Source: Flavobacterium hydatis (GTDB lineage Bacteria; Bacteroidota; Bacteroidia; Flavobacteriales; Flavobacteriaceae). Taken from it: a DNA stretch of 64,000 nucleotides. A program made the translations under genes and the position numbers. Below are positions 51,501 to 60,194 of the stretch, piece after piece; position 1 is the first letter of the stretch, and every line of letters starts with the position of its first letter. The stretch lies in NCBI RefSeq assembly GCF_000737695.1, contig NZ_JPRM01000010.1, forward strand, positions 62,001 to 126,000, written 5' to 3'. The notes beneath the pieces were generated by a model. The model was not told the origin of the DNA and did not search any database. It saw only the letters and a program-made list of their open reading frames with translations.

Positions 51501-54500
51501 TTATTCCTTTATTAGTTTGCTTACGGATATTTTTCCGCTTGACGATTTAATTTTTAAAATGTAAACACCATTTACTTTTCCTGATAAATCAATTGTTAGG
51601 GCATTTGAGTTTATCTTCGAAGAAGTAGCGTTCAAAATTAATTGTCCTGTAACACTGTAAACAGCTGCATCGTATTGTTCTGTATTTATTGAAGGAAGAG
51701 ATATTGTAAATAAATCTTTTGATGGATTAGGATATACAACGATTCCGTCAATTTTGTTTTGTTTAATATTTAATGTTGGACTGTTATTGATTTTAAAATT
51801 ATCAAACCAAACTCTGGTTCCATAACCTGATGTGTTTCTTATTTTAACTAAAACACTCGATTGGTTTTTTACAACACCTAAATCTACAGTTTCACTTCTC
51901 CAATCAGAATCTTGAGTTGGTTTCCAGTCATTTGTTTCATTTGCCTGAGCAGTAGCTGGGTCATCCTGAATAGGAGGGGACACTGTTTGTAATTGCAATT
52001 GGTTTTTAGAATATACATTTGTCCAACTTACACCACAATCTGAAGAAACCAAAATGTCAATTTTATCTGGTGCTGGAGCAGGATCGTAAGCGCTTAAATA
52101 TTGTGTATATCCAAGATCAAAATGTAAATGAGGTTTATCGGCAGTTGTGAAATCCATTGATTTTAAAATCAATTCATCAACCATTCCAGTTGGAGCATCG
52201 GCATTATTAATTACCAAACAAGACAAATCTCCTTTTCCTACATCAGTACGTTGTTCCCAAGTAATAGGATCTCCGTCTAGATTTAGAATTTGCCAATCTT
52301 GTTGTGGGAAAGTAGTATTAAAGTTCTCACTAACTGGTAAACTATTTTTACCTTTTATTGTTACAGCGCTAGTTTTTACCATATTTGTTCCTTGTCCATA
52401 AGAGTTGGTAGCAACTAGGGTAACATTGTAATTCCCTGGAGTGTTATATATTACTGATGGATTCTTGCTTGTAGAAGTTGATGGTGTTCCTCCCGGAAAA
52501 GACCATAACCATGAAGTTGGCTCGCCAAAAGAAGCATCTGAAAATTGAACAGGTAAATCACTACAAATCATTGAACTTGTAATTTTAAAATCAGAATATG
52601 GTTTTTCTTTACTATCAAAAGTAAATTTTAAATTATCGATCCAAATTCTAGCACCATAACCAGACGTGTTTACAAACTTAATTAGAACATTAGGATTCCC
52701 TTTGAAAACAGTTAATGAAATTCTTTCGGTTCTCCAATCTGCATCTGATGTCGGAACCCAATTATTAGCATCTGTACTTACGGCAGTTTCTAATACGGTG
52801 TGCGTTTTAGAGTATAAAGTTGTCCAGGTAGATCCACAATCTTTAGAAATTAAAACATTTAGAAGATCTGGGCTAGCGGCATCAAATTTTGCATAAGCAA
52901 CATCAAAAGAAAAATCGGTTGCTCCAATAGCTAAGTTTACTGGTTTTAATGTGATTTCATCTACATCGCCTGCAGCATTATCGGCATTATTTATAATCAT
53001 ACAAGAAGAAGAATTTCTGCCAGCTGCAGTGCTTTTTTCCCACGTTAGGTTATTATTTAGGTTCGTGATTTCCCAACCTGCAGGAGGGAAAACTCCTTCG
53101 AAGCTTTCTGTAAACGAAGCACTTATGGGAGTAGTCACTGTAATGAAGTTTGGTTTGTTTATAACTGTACCGGCACCAGAACCATTTAAAGTTGATAAAG
53201 AAACAGCATAAGAACCATTTGTAGTATAAGTTACAGTTGGGTTTTGTTCTGTAGAAGTTGATGGTGTTCCTCCTGGAAATGACCATAACCAAGTTGTTGG
53301 GTTTCCTGTTGAGGTATCTTTAAAAGGTACAGTTAAACTTGCACAATTTGTTTTGGTAACCGCCGCAGCAAAATCAGTTGTTGGAGTAAGACTTTGAGTA
53401 ATGGCTACATTTACATTGTCTATCCAAATGCGGGTTCCATAACCTGATTTGTTTTTAAAACGAATTGTAACATTTGGATTTCCTATATATGCACCAAGAT
53501 TAATAATTTCTTTTCTCCAATTTTCGGGAGTACCTGGAATCCAGTTGTTAGGAAGTGTTACAGGAGTAGTTGTTGTTTGAAGATCAGTATGAGTTTTAGA
53601 ATATACCGATGTCCAATTTGCGCCACAATCCGTAGAAACTTCTACATCAAGAACGTCAGGACTTATATCATCAAATTTTGTGTAGGCTACATCAAAATAT
53701 AGTTGGCTATTTACTCCATTTGTAAAATTATAATAAGGAAGTTGTATGTAATCTAGTTCGCCAACAACTGCATTATCTGCATTATTCATAATCATACAAG
53801 CTGAATCTCCGTTGCCAGTATCTTTACGTTTTTCCCATGCTAAACCTGCATCTGGATTTGTAATAGCCCATCCGTCTGGAGGAAAAGCTCCCGAAAAAGT
53901 CTCCGTTAAGTTTACTGTAGATTTTTGATCAACTTTTATATAGCTAGTAATCATTTTCGTATCGTTTCCTAATGCATTAGTAGCGGTAAGTGAAACGGGA
54001 TAAACTCCGGGTGTCGCATAGGTAACAGTTGGGTTTACTGCTGTAGATGTAGCAGGAGTACCTCCGGCAAAAGTCCAGGTTCTGGAAGTTGGTAATCCAA
54101 GAGAAACATCTTTAAAAGTTATACTTTTATTAGAACAAATAGAAGTTGTACTTGCTGTAAGTTGGGCAATTGGTGCTGTACTAATAACTCCTACAGAAGC
54201 TAAATTACTGTTTTGCCATAAAAAACCTCTTGGGTATTTGGCTACAGTCATATCATCCAACCAATACGTCATAGCATTCGTTTGATCTTTGGTAAACATA
54301 GACTGACAATCTACATTATAATCCATTAAATTTTGATAGTTTGCAATAACTCCACAGCTATTTACTGCCGATAAGTTACAACCATATCCCTGCGTTGTTG
54401 GTGGCGTATCTGCCATACCATCATTAATCGGGTCGCAACCATTCTGGAAAGTATGTTGTAAACCAAAATAATGTCCGAACTCGTGTGACATTTCTTTAGC

Positions 54501-55169
54501 AAATTGAAAATTAGCATCAGATCCGCCTGTTGTACCAATATATCTGTGGTTGTAAGTTACGTGAGGTACAACATCTTGCACTGGTAAAAAAGCGTGTCCA
54601 GAACCATAAACCCCATCAGCTGGGTTAGGTTCGTCTACAACAACTATGTCTAGATAATATTTTCCGTTTTTACCATAGTACATATAATTATAAATCTTCG
54701 AATCATATCCATCTACAATATGTGCTTCAGGATGCCAGTTCATTCCAGGAGTTTCTAATAAGTTACCATCTGGATCTACCGTAGCCAGAACAAATTGAAT
54801 ATTCATTTTGCTTTTTACTGCTTCAAAACGAGGGTCTACAGTATTGTATGCAGGATATAAACCATTAAAATCTTTGTTGCAAACATCTATTGCATCATTA
54901 ATTCGGCTTTGCATTTGAGCTTTGGTGAATGGTTTTTTAATATTAGTTCCATCATTTAAGATATGAAATACTACAGGTATAATATAAGGTGCAGCATCCT
55001 TTTTCTTGGTTAATCCTGCTTTTCTTGCAGTTTCAATTTTAGGTAAGGATTGTCTAAATAAATCTTGCTCCTTTTGAGACAAATTAGTTCCGCACCCCAT
55101 TATGGTTTGTGCGGAGGAGTTTATTGCAAAAAGCGATAAAAACACAAATACTAAGTAATTTTTTTTCAT
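51501..55169 (-). CDS. M43 metalloprotease with PKD and jelly-roll repeats and T9SS sorting domain
   Basis: A 1222-residue secreted protein. Signal peptide 1-20; pappalysin (M43) catalytic domain about 60-310 with the zinc motif HEFGHYFGLQH (His229, Glu230, His233, His239) and the downstream Met-turn NLMDY. Three units follow, each a PKD domain (TFKDVSLGLPTSRTWTF, SFPGGTPSTSTEQ, SFPGGTPSTSTSK) plus a jelly-roll module ending GYGTRIWIDNV or a close variant. The C-terminal 75 residues (VVYPNPSKDLFTISLP...KVNGVYILKIKSSSGKISVSKLIKE) are a type A T9SS sorting signal. It is exported through the T9SS to the surface or medium as a scavenging protease. Confidence 0.93.
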   Translation of the reverse strand: MKKNYLVFVFLSLFAINSSAQTIMGCGTNLSQKEQDLFRQSLPKIETARKAGLTKKKDAAPYIIPVVFHILNDGTNIKKPFTKAQMQSRINDAIDVCNKDFNGLYPAYNTVDPRFEAVKSKMNIQFVLATVDPDGNLLETPGMNWHPEAHIVDGYDSKIYNYMYYGKNGKYYLDIVVVDEPNPADGVYGSGHAFLPVQDVVPHVTYNHRYIGTTGGSDANFQFAKEMSHEFGHYFGLQHTFQNGCDPINDGMADTPPTTQGYGCNLSAVNSCGVIANYQNLMDYNVDCQSMFTKDQTNAMTYWLDDMTVAKYPRGFLWQNSNLASVGVISTAPIAQLTASTTSICSNKSITFKDVSLGLPTSRTWTFAGGTPATSTAVNPTVTYATPGVYPVSLTATNALGNDTKMITSYIKVDQKSTVNLTETFSGAFPPDGWAITNPDAGLAWEKRKDTGNGDSACMIMNNADNAVVGELDYIQLPYYNFTNGVNSQLYFDVAYTKFDDISPDVLDVEVSTDCGANWTSVYSKTHTDLQTTTTPVTLPNNWIPGTPENWRKEIINLGAYIGNPNVTIRFKNKSGYGTRIWIDNVNVAITQSLTPTTDFAAAVTKTNCASLTVPFKDTSTGNPTTWLWSFPGGTPSTSTEQNPTVTYTTNGSYAVSLSTLNGSGAGTVINKPNFITVTTPISASFTESFEGVFPPAGWEITNLNNNLTWEKSTAAGRNSSSCMIINNADNAAGDVDEITLKPVNLAIGATDFSFDVAYAKFDAASPDLLNVLISKDCGSTWTTLYSKTHTVLETAVSTDANNWVPTSDADWRTERISLTVFKGNPNVLIKFVNTSGYGARIWIDNLKFTFDSKEKPYSDFKITSSMICSDLPVQFSDASFGEPTSWLWSFPGGTPSTSTSKNPSVIYNTPGNYNVTLVATNSYGQGTNMVKTSAVTIKGKNSLPVSENFNTTFPQQDWQILNLDGDPITWEQRTDVGKGDLSCLVINNADAPTGMVDELILKSMDFTTADKPHLHFDLGYTQYLSAYDPAPAPDKIDILVSSDCGVSWTNVYSKNQLQLQTVSPPIQDDPATAQANETNDWKPTQDSDWRSETVDLGVVKNQSSVLVKIRNTSGYGTRVWFDNFKINNSPTLNIKQNKIDGIVVYPNPSKDLFTISLPSINTEQYDAAVYSVTGQLILNATSSKINSNALTIDLSGKVNGVYILKIKSSSGKISVSKLIKE

Positions 55170-55525
55170 AAAAATTTAGATTAATTTGTAGTAAGCTTAG
55201 ATTCAGTAGTACCAATCTTCATTTTGTAAAGCAGAAATTGATTTTATGTTGTGGACTTAATCTTGGGCTAAATATTTTTTTGATAAAAGTACAGTAGTGA
55301 ATTGTGGCACATTTATATTATATTAATATTAAATAATGGTATATTATCTGGTTTAATGTTAAATAACGTGTTTTAATGTTAATTTACGAATGGTTATTTG
55401 GTGGTATTCTTTGTTTTTGTGGTAAAAAAGTATGGAAAATATAAGTTTACGTGGAGCTTTGTAGGATTTTGCTACACCATAGGTTAGGTAATCGAGTTTT
55501 TTAATTGATGATTAAATACTCGCTT
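55170..55525. other. AT-rich spacer without a gene
   Basis: This 356-bp spacer between the M43 protease and bestrophin genes is very AT-rich, with short tandem TTAATGTTAAATAA-type repeats near 55355-55385. It contains the promoter of the M43 gene by position. No gene, RNA or palindrome of note was seen. Confidence 0.5.
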
Positions 55526-56443
55526 TTAGGTAATGTAATAATCGTTGGAGTTATTTTGTGGAGTTATCTTTTTGTTGTTTAATTCCAACAACGTGTTTTC
55601 TATCATTTGCGACATAGTATCCAGAGCCAAATCATTAGGTTGTAACCCAAAAGGATCTTCGAGTTCATCTGCTATTGCTTCTAGGGCTACAAATGTATAA
55701 GCTATAAATACAATTGCAAATGGGGTAATCCAGCCCAATGTTTCTACAAAGCCAAAGGGCAATATAAAGCAGTATATATAAACAGTTCGATGTAATAATA
55801 CACTATAAGTATAAGGAATAGGAGTGCTGGCAATTCTTTCGCAACCACCAACAATATCCGAAAGTTTATTCAGGTTTTCTTCGAATGCCAATTGGGTGAT
55901 ACTATCAATTTTGCCTTCTTTTTTCGCATTCTTTACCCAATTTCCTAATTCTCGTAAAATGATAATAGGTTTAAAATGAACTTCTTTTAAGGTATCTGCA
56001 AAATCTTTAGGAACAAGGCGATCGATGTCTTTGCGAGAATCAGTATGTCTGAGTTGGTGTTTTAAAGAGTAAACAAAAGAAATAAGTAAATTGATAAATT
56101 GGTCACGCTTTTCATTATAGTCTGAGGCTTCTATTAAGGAATGACTTTGTCTGGCTAATGATCTGGTGTCGTTAAGTAATGCGCCCCAAAGTTTTCGACC
56201 TTCCCAGAATCTATCGTAACTAACGTTATTACGAAAACCTAAAAAGATAGCGAGGGCAATCCCAAATAAAGTAAATATAGCTGGATTAATATGTAGATTG
56301 TGTTCTAACAAAAAGGGTTTGAAATACACCACCAATATCGAAAACAATAACAATAATATCAATCTTGGCATAAGTTGAGGTAAAACGGAACCATTCCATT
56401 CAAACAACATTTTAAACCAATTGCTTTTTTTCTTTATAATCAT
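55526..56443 (-). CDS. Bestrophin-family (UPF0187) channel protein
   Basis: A 305-residue inner-membrane protein with four main hydrophobic helices (near 25-50, 55-73, 215-240 and 245-262). The family's conserved segments are ALAIFLGFRNNVSYDRFWEGRKLWGALLNDTRSLARQ, ISFVYSLKHQLR, and ADELEDPFGLQPNDLALDTM. Bacterial homologues form pentameric ion channels. Monocistronic. Confidence 0.9.
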   Translation of the reverse strand: MIIKKKSNWFKMLFEWNGSVLPQLMPRLILLLLFSILVVYFKPFLLEHNLHINPAIFTLFGIALAIFLGFRNNVSYDRFWEGRKLWGALLNDTRSLARQSHSLIEASDYNEKRDQFINLLISFVYSLKHQLRHTDSRKDIDRLVPKDFADTLKEVHFKPIIILRELGNWVKNAKKEGKIDSITQLAFEENLNKLSDIVGGCERIASTPIPYTYSVLLHRTVYIYCFILPFGFVETLGWITPFAIVFIAYTFVALEAIADELEDPFGLQPNDLALDTMSQMIENTLLELNNKKITPQNNSNDYYIT

Positions 56444-56676
56444 TGGGTAAAATCAATTTAGTTAATACAAAAGTAATAATTATATACTTTAATGTATTCG
56501 TCAAAATTTTGCCAGCCAGAAGTGTAATATATAATTATTGTGGCTAGGATTTAATTATTTCTGGAAGATACAAATTGATATTTCTAAAATTTGAATCTAA
56601 TGAAAAACCAACGAAAAGATAGTATTGAGTTTTTAGTAGAAAAACAGCTATTATTTTTACTAAGCTTTATTCAATA

Positions 56677-56937
56677 CTATTTTATTTCCTCCTCTTGATT
56701 ATCTGCAGCAGAAATCTGGTCAAGAATATTAGTTTGGTTAGGAGCAATGTAATTTTTTGACTCACTTGCGATTTCTTTCTTAAAGAGAAGGTCTAATGCA
56801 TTGTAGAGTCTTAATAAAACTTCTTTGTCTTCTTTTTCAATCTCTAAAGCCGTATTAAAATTAAAAATGTAATTATTAGAATTGCGAACTTCTACTTTTA
56901 TTGTTTTAGGAGTGATTTTAAATTTAACTATATCCAT
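56677..56937 (-). CDS. Small hypothetical protein
   Basis: An 86-residue acidic protein: N-terminal beta strands (VKFKITPKTIKVEVRNSNNYIFNFNTALEIE), then a helix (EDKEVLLRLYNALDLLFKKEIA), then a Glu-rich tail. Unknown function. The 233-bp gap to bestrophin and the 300-bp gap to the tRNA-Met remnant show nothing else. Confidence 0.5.
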   Translation of the reverse strand: MDIVKFKITPKTIKVEVRNSNNYIFNFNTALEIEKEDKEVLLRLYNALDLLFKKEIASESKNYIAPNQTNILDQISAADNQEEEIK

Positions 56938-57201
56938 GTTATTTGTGAATTACTTAGTTTGCAAAATGCTATTTTTTTTGGGTTTTTGCAGTCATGCAAA
57001 AGATGCAGGTGCTTTAATTTGCATTTTATACACGAAGTTTATGAGAAGCTTCATGTAGATTGAGCGAGATTAGGCGAGATTGAAGTAGCATCTTTGTCGG
57101 CTAAAATATTTAGTTAGGGTTAATTTATCACTTCTAATTTATGATTTTATTCTCATTCCTAAAAGATTAGGGCAGTATTTTCTAAGCACAAATTCAATAA
57201 A

Positions 57202-57232
57202 AAACCCTTAAACAATTGTTGTTTAAGGGTTT
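57202..57232 (-). terminator. Old tRNA-Met terminator
   Basis: AAACCCTTAAACAA (57202-57215) and its complement (57219-57232) form a 14-bp stem, 4 bp from the 3' end of the tRNA-Met fragment. It was presumably the terminator of the tRNA before the element split the gene. Confidence 0.8.
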
Positions 57233-57236
57233 GTTT

Positions 57237-57283
57237 TGGTAGCGAGACCGAGATTTGAACTCGGGACCTCAGGGTTATGAATC
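57237..57283 (-). tRNA. 3' fragment of tRNA-Met (attachment-site duplicate)
   Basis: On the minus strand, 57283 to 57237 reads as the 3' part of a tRNA: the anticodon loop with CAT, the T arm (GAGTTCAAATCTCGG type) and the acceptor end GGTCTCGCT with CCA encoded. Beyond 57283 the sequence leaves the tRNA (CTGAAATAG rather than the expected stem partner CCTG), and no 5' half exists. It is a remnant left by integration of the right element at the tRNA 3' end. Not a functional tRNA. Confidence 0.75.
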
Positions 57284-57382
57284 TGAAATAGATTTCCTAA
57301 TCCCTTTGTTTGCTGTTAATCACAAAGCCTTTTATTGCTTGAAAAATATAAATCGTATGCGATTTTGTATTCATAAATCTGT

Positions 57383-57811
57383 TTAGTTGTTTATGATTTC
57401 TGTATTTTCTTTTAGGGGCTCAGCCATATTAGTGAAATTAATTAGTCCGAGCATTAAAATACGAGAATTAGCCTGTAATGTGAGAGTGCTAACAAATGCA
57501 CGTAAATATGGGAAAATAATAGGGATTGAATTAGTAAAAAAATGAGAGGGCAATTGATCAAACTTGCAAGGTTTTTCAAACTTAAAATGAGAAACTGAAT
57601 TAACGTTTATTATTAATTTTTTACTGTTCTGTTTGTCATACGCTTTAAAGTTGACTGTTAGTTCATAAGAACCTTCATTTTCATTATACTTCCCTTTAGG
57701 ACTGAATTTAATATCGTACCCATCGTTTTCTTTTTCAGGTTCGTCAAATGAAAAGTTTGAAACACGAAACTTTACAAATTTAAATGCTGTAGTTGTATTG
57801 CCTTTTATCAT
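57383..57811 (-). CDS. SecB-like chaperone
   Basis: A 142-residue protein with the SecB-type fold pattern: four strands (KFVKFRVSNFSFDEP, YDIKFSPKG, GSYELTVNFKAYD, KKLIINVNSVSHFKF), then the SIPIIFPYLRAFVSTLTLQANSRILMLGLINFT segment (about 95-127) with the typical PYLRA (101-105) and a Leu/Asn-rich end. SecB-like proteins are holdases; some solitary ones belong to toxin-antitoxin-chaperone systems in which they protect an unstable antitoxin. It is last in a three-gene operon behind a HEPN-type protein and a protein of unknown function, overlapping the latter by 4 bp, so a role in a tripartite system is likely. Confidence 0.7.
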   Translation of the reverse strand: MIKGNTTTAFKFVKFRVSNFSFDEPEKENDGYDIKFSPKGKYNENEGSYELTVNFKAYDKQNSKKLIINVNSVSHFKFEKPCKFDQLPSHFFTNSIPIIFPYLRAFVSTLTLQANSRILMLGLINFTNMAEPLKENTEIINN

Positions 57812-58359
57812 GCTACAATATTAATAAAAAAAAAAGACTCTGATTTAGTTTCAGAGTCTTTTTTCTTTTTTTTCAGTATGGGCTGTCTTATAAACTTTTT
57901 CAAAGATGTTAGAAAATCACTACCATTATCCATTTCACGGAAATCATAAACGCAATTTTGTTCAATTTCAGGAATAGGGTTTTTGTATAGAGTACAATCT
58001 ATAAAATTGTAATCTTGAAAAGGAATGTTTTCAATAAGTACATCTAATTCTTTTAGTGTGAGAATTTCTTGATTAACATTGATTTCTGAAACTCCTAATT
58101 TCAATATCGGTTGGTCAATTTGAATTAACTCATTTTCAGTTATAAAAAGGATTTCTTCATTATGGAATAATTCTTCAAATGAATTTTCTAAGCTTATTTG
58201 TTGGTCAATATATTTCTTGTCTGATTCGAAGCAATGTGCAGGTTTGACTTCAATTATATGTGTTTTGATTTGACTTCTATATTCATATTGTATTTCTAAA
58301 TATGAATGTGTATTAAAGATGTCACTTAATTTTTCCTTTAAAAAAATTATTGATTTCAT
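57808..58359 (-). CDS. Unknown protein in the HEPN/SecB-like operon (candidate antitoxin or adaptor)
   Basis: A 183-residue cytosolic protein. The N-terminal half has strands YLEIQYEYRSQIKTHIIEVKP and EEILFITENELIQI; the middle has LKELDVLIENIPFQDYNFIDCTLY; the end is a basic patch (ILKKKKKDSETKSE) and then a very hydrophobic tail, SFFFINIVA. In toxin-antitoxin-chaperone systems a hydrophobic C-terminal tail on the antitoxin is the chaperone-addiction signal, and this tail is placed in the same way. It starts 2 bp after the HEPN gene and overlaps the SecB-like gene by 4 bp. Function inferred from context only. Confidence 0.55.
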   Translation of the reverse strand: MKSIIFLKEKLSDIFNTHSYLEIQYEYRSQIKTHIIEVKPAHCFESDKKYIDQQISLENSFEELFHNEEILFITENELIQIDQPILKLGVSEINVNQEILTLKELDVLIENIPFQDYNFIDCTLYKNPIPEIEQNCVYDFREMDNGSDFLTSLKKFIRQPILKKKKKDSETKSESFFFINIVA

Positions 58360-58361
58360 GG

Positions 58362-58772
58362 TTACAGTTTTTTATTTATTAACTGAATTATTTCATTGCT
58401 TAATTCTAAAGCAGCCTTACTTTGTGGGTAAGTTACTACCTTGTTATGGTAGTCTGATTCTTCTCGAAATGTTTTTAATAATTTTATTTTATCATTAACT
58501 TTTCTTGAATAGTATGTATCATCAGTCACTTTTGTTTTTAATTCTTTGACAATTAGACTTATTGGGTATTTGTGAGAATGTAGTGTTTCACTTGCTGCAA
58601 TTTCTTCGTTAACTTTGGTATATGTATAGCCTAAGCTATTTAGTTTAGATTTTATGAATTGAAAACAACCATAGTATGAACAATGTACACTTGGAGCATA
58701 ATTGTCATAATCTTCAATGAGCAACTTTGCTGCTGCAAGATTAAATTCTGATTTTGATTTTAAATATGTCAA
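58362..58772 (-). CDS. HEPN-domain putative RNase toxin
   Basis: A 136-residue, all-helical protein with HEPN features: the N-terminal helix NLAAAKLLIEDYDNYAPSVHCSYYGCFQFIK and the catalytic-type motif R103-EESDY-H109 (FREESDYHN), matching the Rx4-6H RNase motif. HEPN proteins are metal-independent RNases, usually inhibited by a partner such as MNT nucleotidyltransferase. No MNT gene is here. The next two genes, an unknown protein and a SecB-like chaperone, take the place of the usual antitoxin. It is first in the operon. Confidence 0.68.
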   Translation of the reverse strand: MTYLKSKSEFNLAAAKLLIEDYDNYAPSVHCSYYGCFQFIKSKLNSLGYTYTKVNEEIAASETLHSHKYPISLIVKELKTKVTDDTYYSRKVNDKIKLLKTFREESDYHNKVVTYPQSKAALELSNEIIQLINKKL

Positions 58773-58921
58773 TATTGATATTTACAAATATATTACAAGA
58801 ATGAGTTTTTTTTGATCGTTTTAAGAAAATTTTAGGCTATCTCCTATATTTCAAATATATGTAAATATTATGGATAATTTTTTTGTATGTAAAAATTATT
58901 ATCAGTATTCGTTTTGTGTTT

Positions 58922-59266
58922 TTATGATAATACTACAGTTGATATTCGTGCAACTAATCGGTCAACGGATGTGGATTTCATAGAATTAACACAGCCACTT
59001 TTAATAGCGTCATGTTCTATATTTGAGATTAGATGACAGCGCACTTGTGAAAAAGGCTTGTTGTTTTTTTTAACTAACATATCGTCGGTCACTATAAAAG
59101 AATATTTATCATTATTTGTAGAGCTTGTCATCATCACGCAAATGTATAGACCATCTTCTTCATAAACATCTTCATTAGATATTATAATTGCAGGATGTGA
59201 GTCGTTTGTTTCTGAATAAGGTAAATCAAAATAAACCATAACGATATCTCCTCTTTGAAAAGCCAT
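58922..59266 (-). CDS. PemK/MazF-like toxin
   Basis: A 114-residue protein with the MazF/PemK fold: FQRGDIVMVYFDLPYSETNDSHPAIIISNED near the N-terminus (the PGDIV and HPAIIIS motifs), then MMTSSTNNDKYSF and SQVRCHLISNIEHDAI in the usual places. MazF toxins cut mRNA. Its start codon overlaps the stop of the upstream gene (TAATG), a layout typical of toxin-antitoxin pairs in which the antitoxin is read first. Confidence 0.8.
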   Translation of the reverse strand: MAFQRGDIVMVYFDLPYSETNDSHPAIIISNEDVYEEDGLYICVMMTSSTNNDKYSFIVTDDMLVKKNNKPFSQVRCHLISNIEHDAIKSGCVNSMKSTSVDRLVARISTVVLS

Positions 59267-59736
59267 TAAAAACTAATTAATTTTGACATATTTCGCCTAT
59301 TCATTTTAGTTATTCCTTCTATGATTTTCGGAGATGTTTTTTCAATAGGAATATTTTTGTATTTTGTTTTATGAAGAATGCTTTCTATTTTGTAAAATGC
59401 TGCAAGAATTTTTTCTATTTTTTCATGGACTTTAGATTTTTTTAAATAATCTACTTTGCTAAAATCCTCATCTAACTTGGTGATTTGTTGGATTGCATTA
59501 TTCACATCTATGAGCAAATTTTCAAGTTGTTCAGGAGTTGCTTTGGTAAAACTTTCGGTGTCAGTGTTTTCAAGTCCTTGTATGAGTTTACCTAAGTGCC
59601 TGTTTAATCTTCGTCTGACATTCCATTGCATGAAATTAATTATTCCAGATAATATACCAATATATTCAGTGTCTTTTACTAAAGGTTTTGTATATCTCTC
59701 TATATTTAATTCGTTAAAATTTAATGCTATGCCCAT
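59266..59736 (-). CDS. Unknown partner (candidate antitoxin) of the PemK-like toxin
   Basis: A 156-residue, mainly helical protein with a basic C-terminus. Segments include YIGILSGIINFMQWNVRRRLNRHLGKLIQGLEN and a long helical region, TPEQLENLLIDVNNAIQQITKLDEDF. It bears no AbrB, RHH or HTH motif that antitoxins of PemK/MazF usually have. It overlaps the toxin start by one base, so the two are translated together. Its size, larger than usual MazE (about 80), makes it a candidate new antitoxin type. Confidence 0.6.
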   Translation of the reverse strand: MGIALNFNELNIERYTKPLVKDTEYIGILSGIINFMQWNVRRRLNRHLGKLIQGLENTDTESFTKATPEQLENLLIDVNNAIQQITKLDEDFSKVDYLKKSKVHEKIEKILAAFYKIESILHKTKYKNIPIEKTSPKIIEGITKMNRRNMSKLISF

Positions 59737-59779
59737 GGTGTTGGTCTTTTGAATTTATAAGGTCAAAATCTTTAATGTT

Positions 59780-59864
59780 GTTATCCTTAACACTTAGTCT
59801 CAATTATAGTTAGTGTACTAAAGATATACTTGATTTGATATTGAGACTAAGTGTTAAGGATAAC
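59780..59864. repeat. Perfect 25-bp inverted repeat upstream of the PemK-like pair
   Basis: The arms lie at 59780-59804 (starting GTTATCCTTAACACTTAG) and 59840-59864, perfectly complementary over 25 bp, with a 35-nt loop at 59805-59839. It starts 44 bp before the 156-residue gene. It could be a regulatory hairpin, a structured RNA, or a decayed insertion. The 216-bp gap 59737-59952 holds nothing else. Confidence 0.7.
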
Positions 59865-59952
59865 CTTGCAAAGTTAGGTTTTTTTTTTGATAAAGTCAAG
59901 TAGCTTTATTCTTGCAACAAGATGTGTGCCTTTTCTGAATAGGTTAGTTGTG

Positions 59953-60159
59953 TTATTCTTTTTTTTCTAAAGTGTTATTGTCATTTTGATCAAAAAGAGT
60001 TAATGTATCTTCATGAAAATTTCCATTTTGCAGTGTGTTGTTTGAATCAAACCAATTTGCTAGAATAGTATTTCTAAAGCTCGGTATATATCTTTGTACA
60101 GTCATTTTGGGACCTCCTGATTTTAATTGAACTAAATCACCTGAATTAAATTTACTCAT
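59953..60159 (-). CDS. YodC/DUF2158-like small protein
   Basis: A 68-residue protein. The start KFNSGDLVQLKSGGPKMTVQRY, with the GGPKMTV motif, and the later WFDSNNTLQNGNFHEDTL fit the DUF2158/YodC family of small SH3-like-fold proteins. Unknown function. Its upstream region shares two motifs with the next small gene to the right, so they may be co-regulated. Confidence 0.75.
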   Translation of the reverse strand: MSKFNSGDLVQLKSGGPKMTVQRYIPSFRNTILANWFDSNNTLQNGNFHEDTLTLFDQNDNNTLEKKE

Positions 60160-60194
60160 AATATTTTATTATTTATTAAGTTGCTAAATTATAT

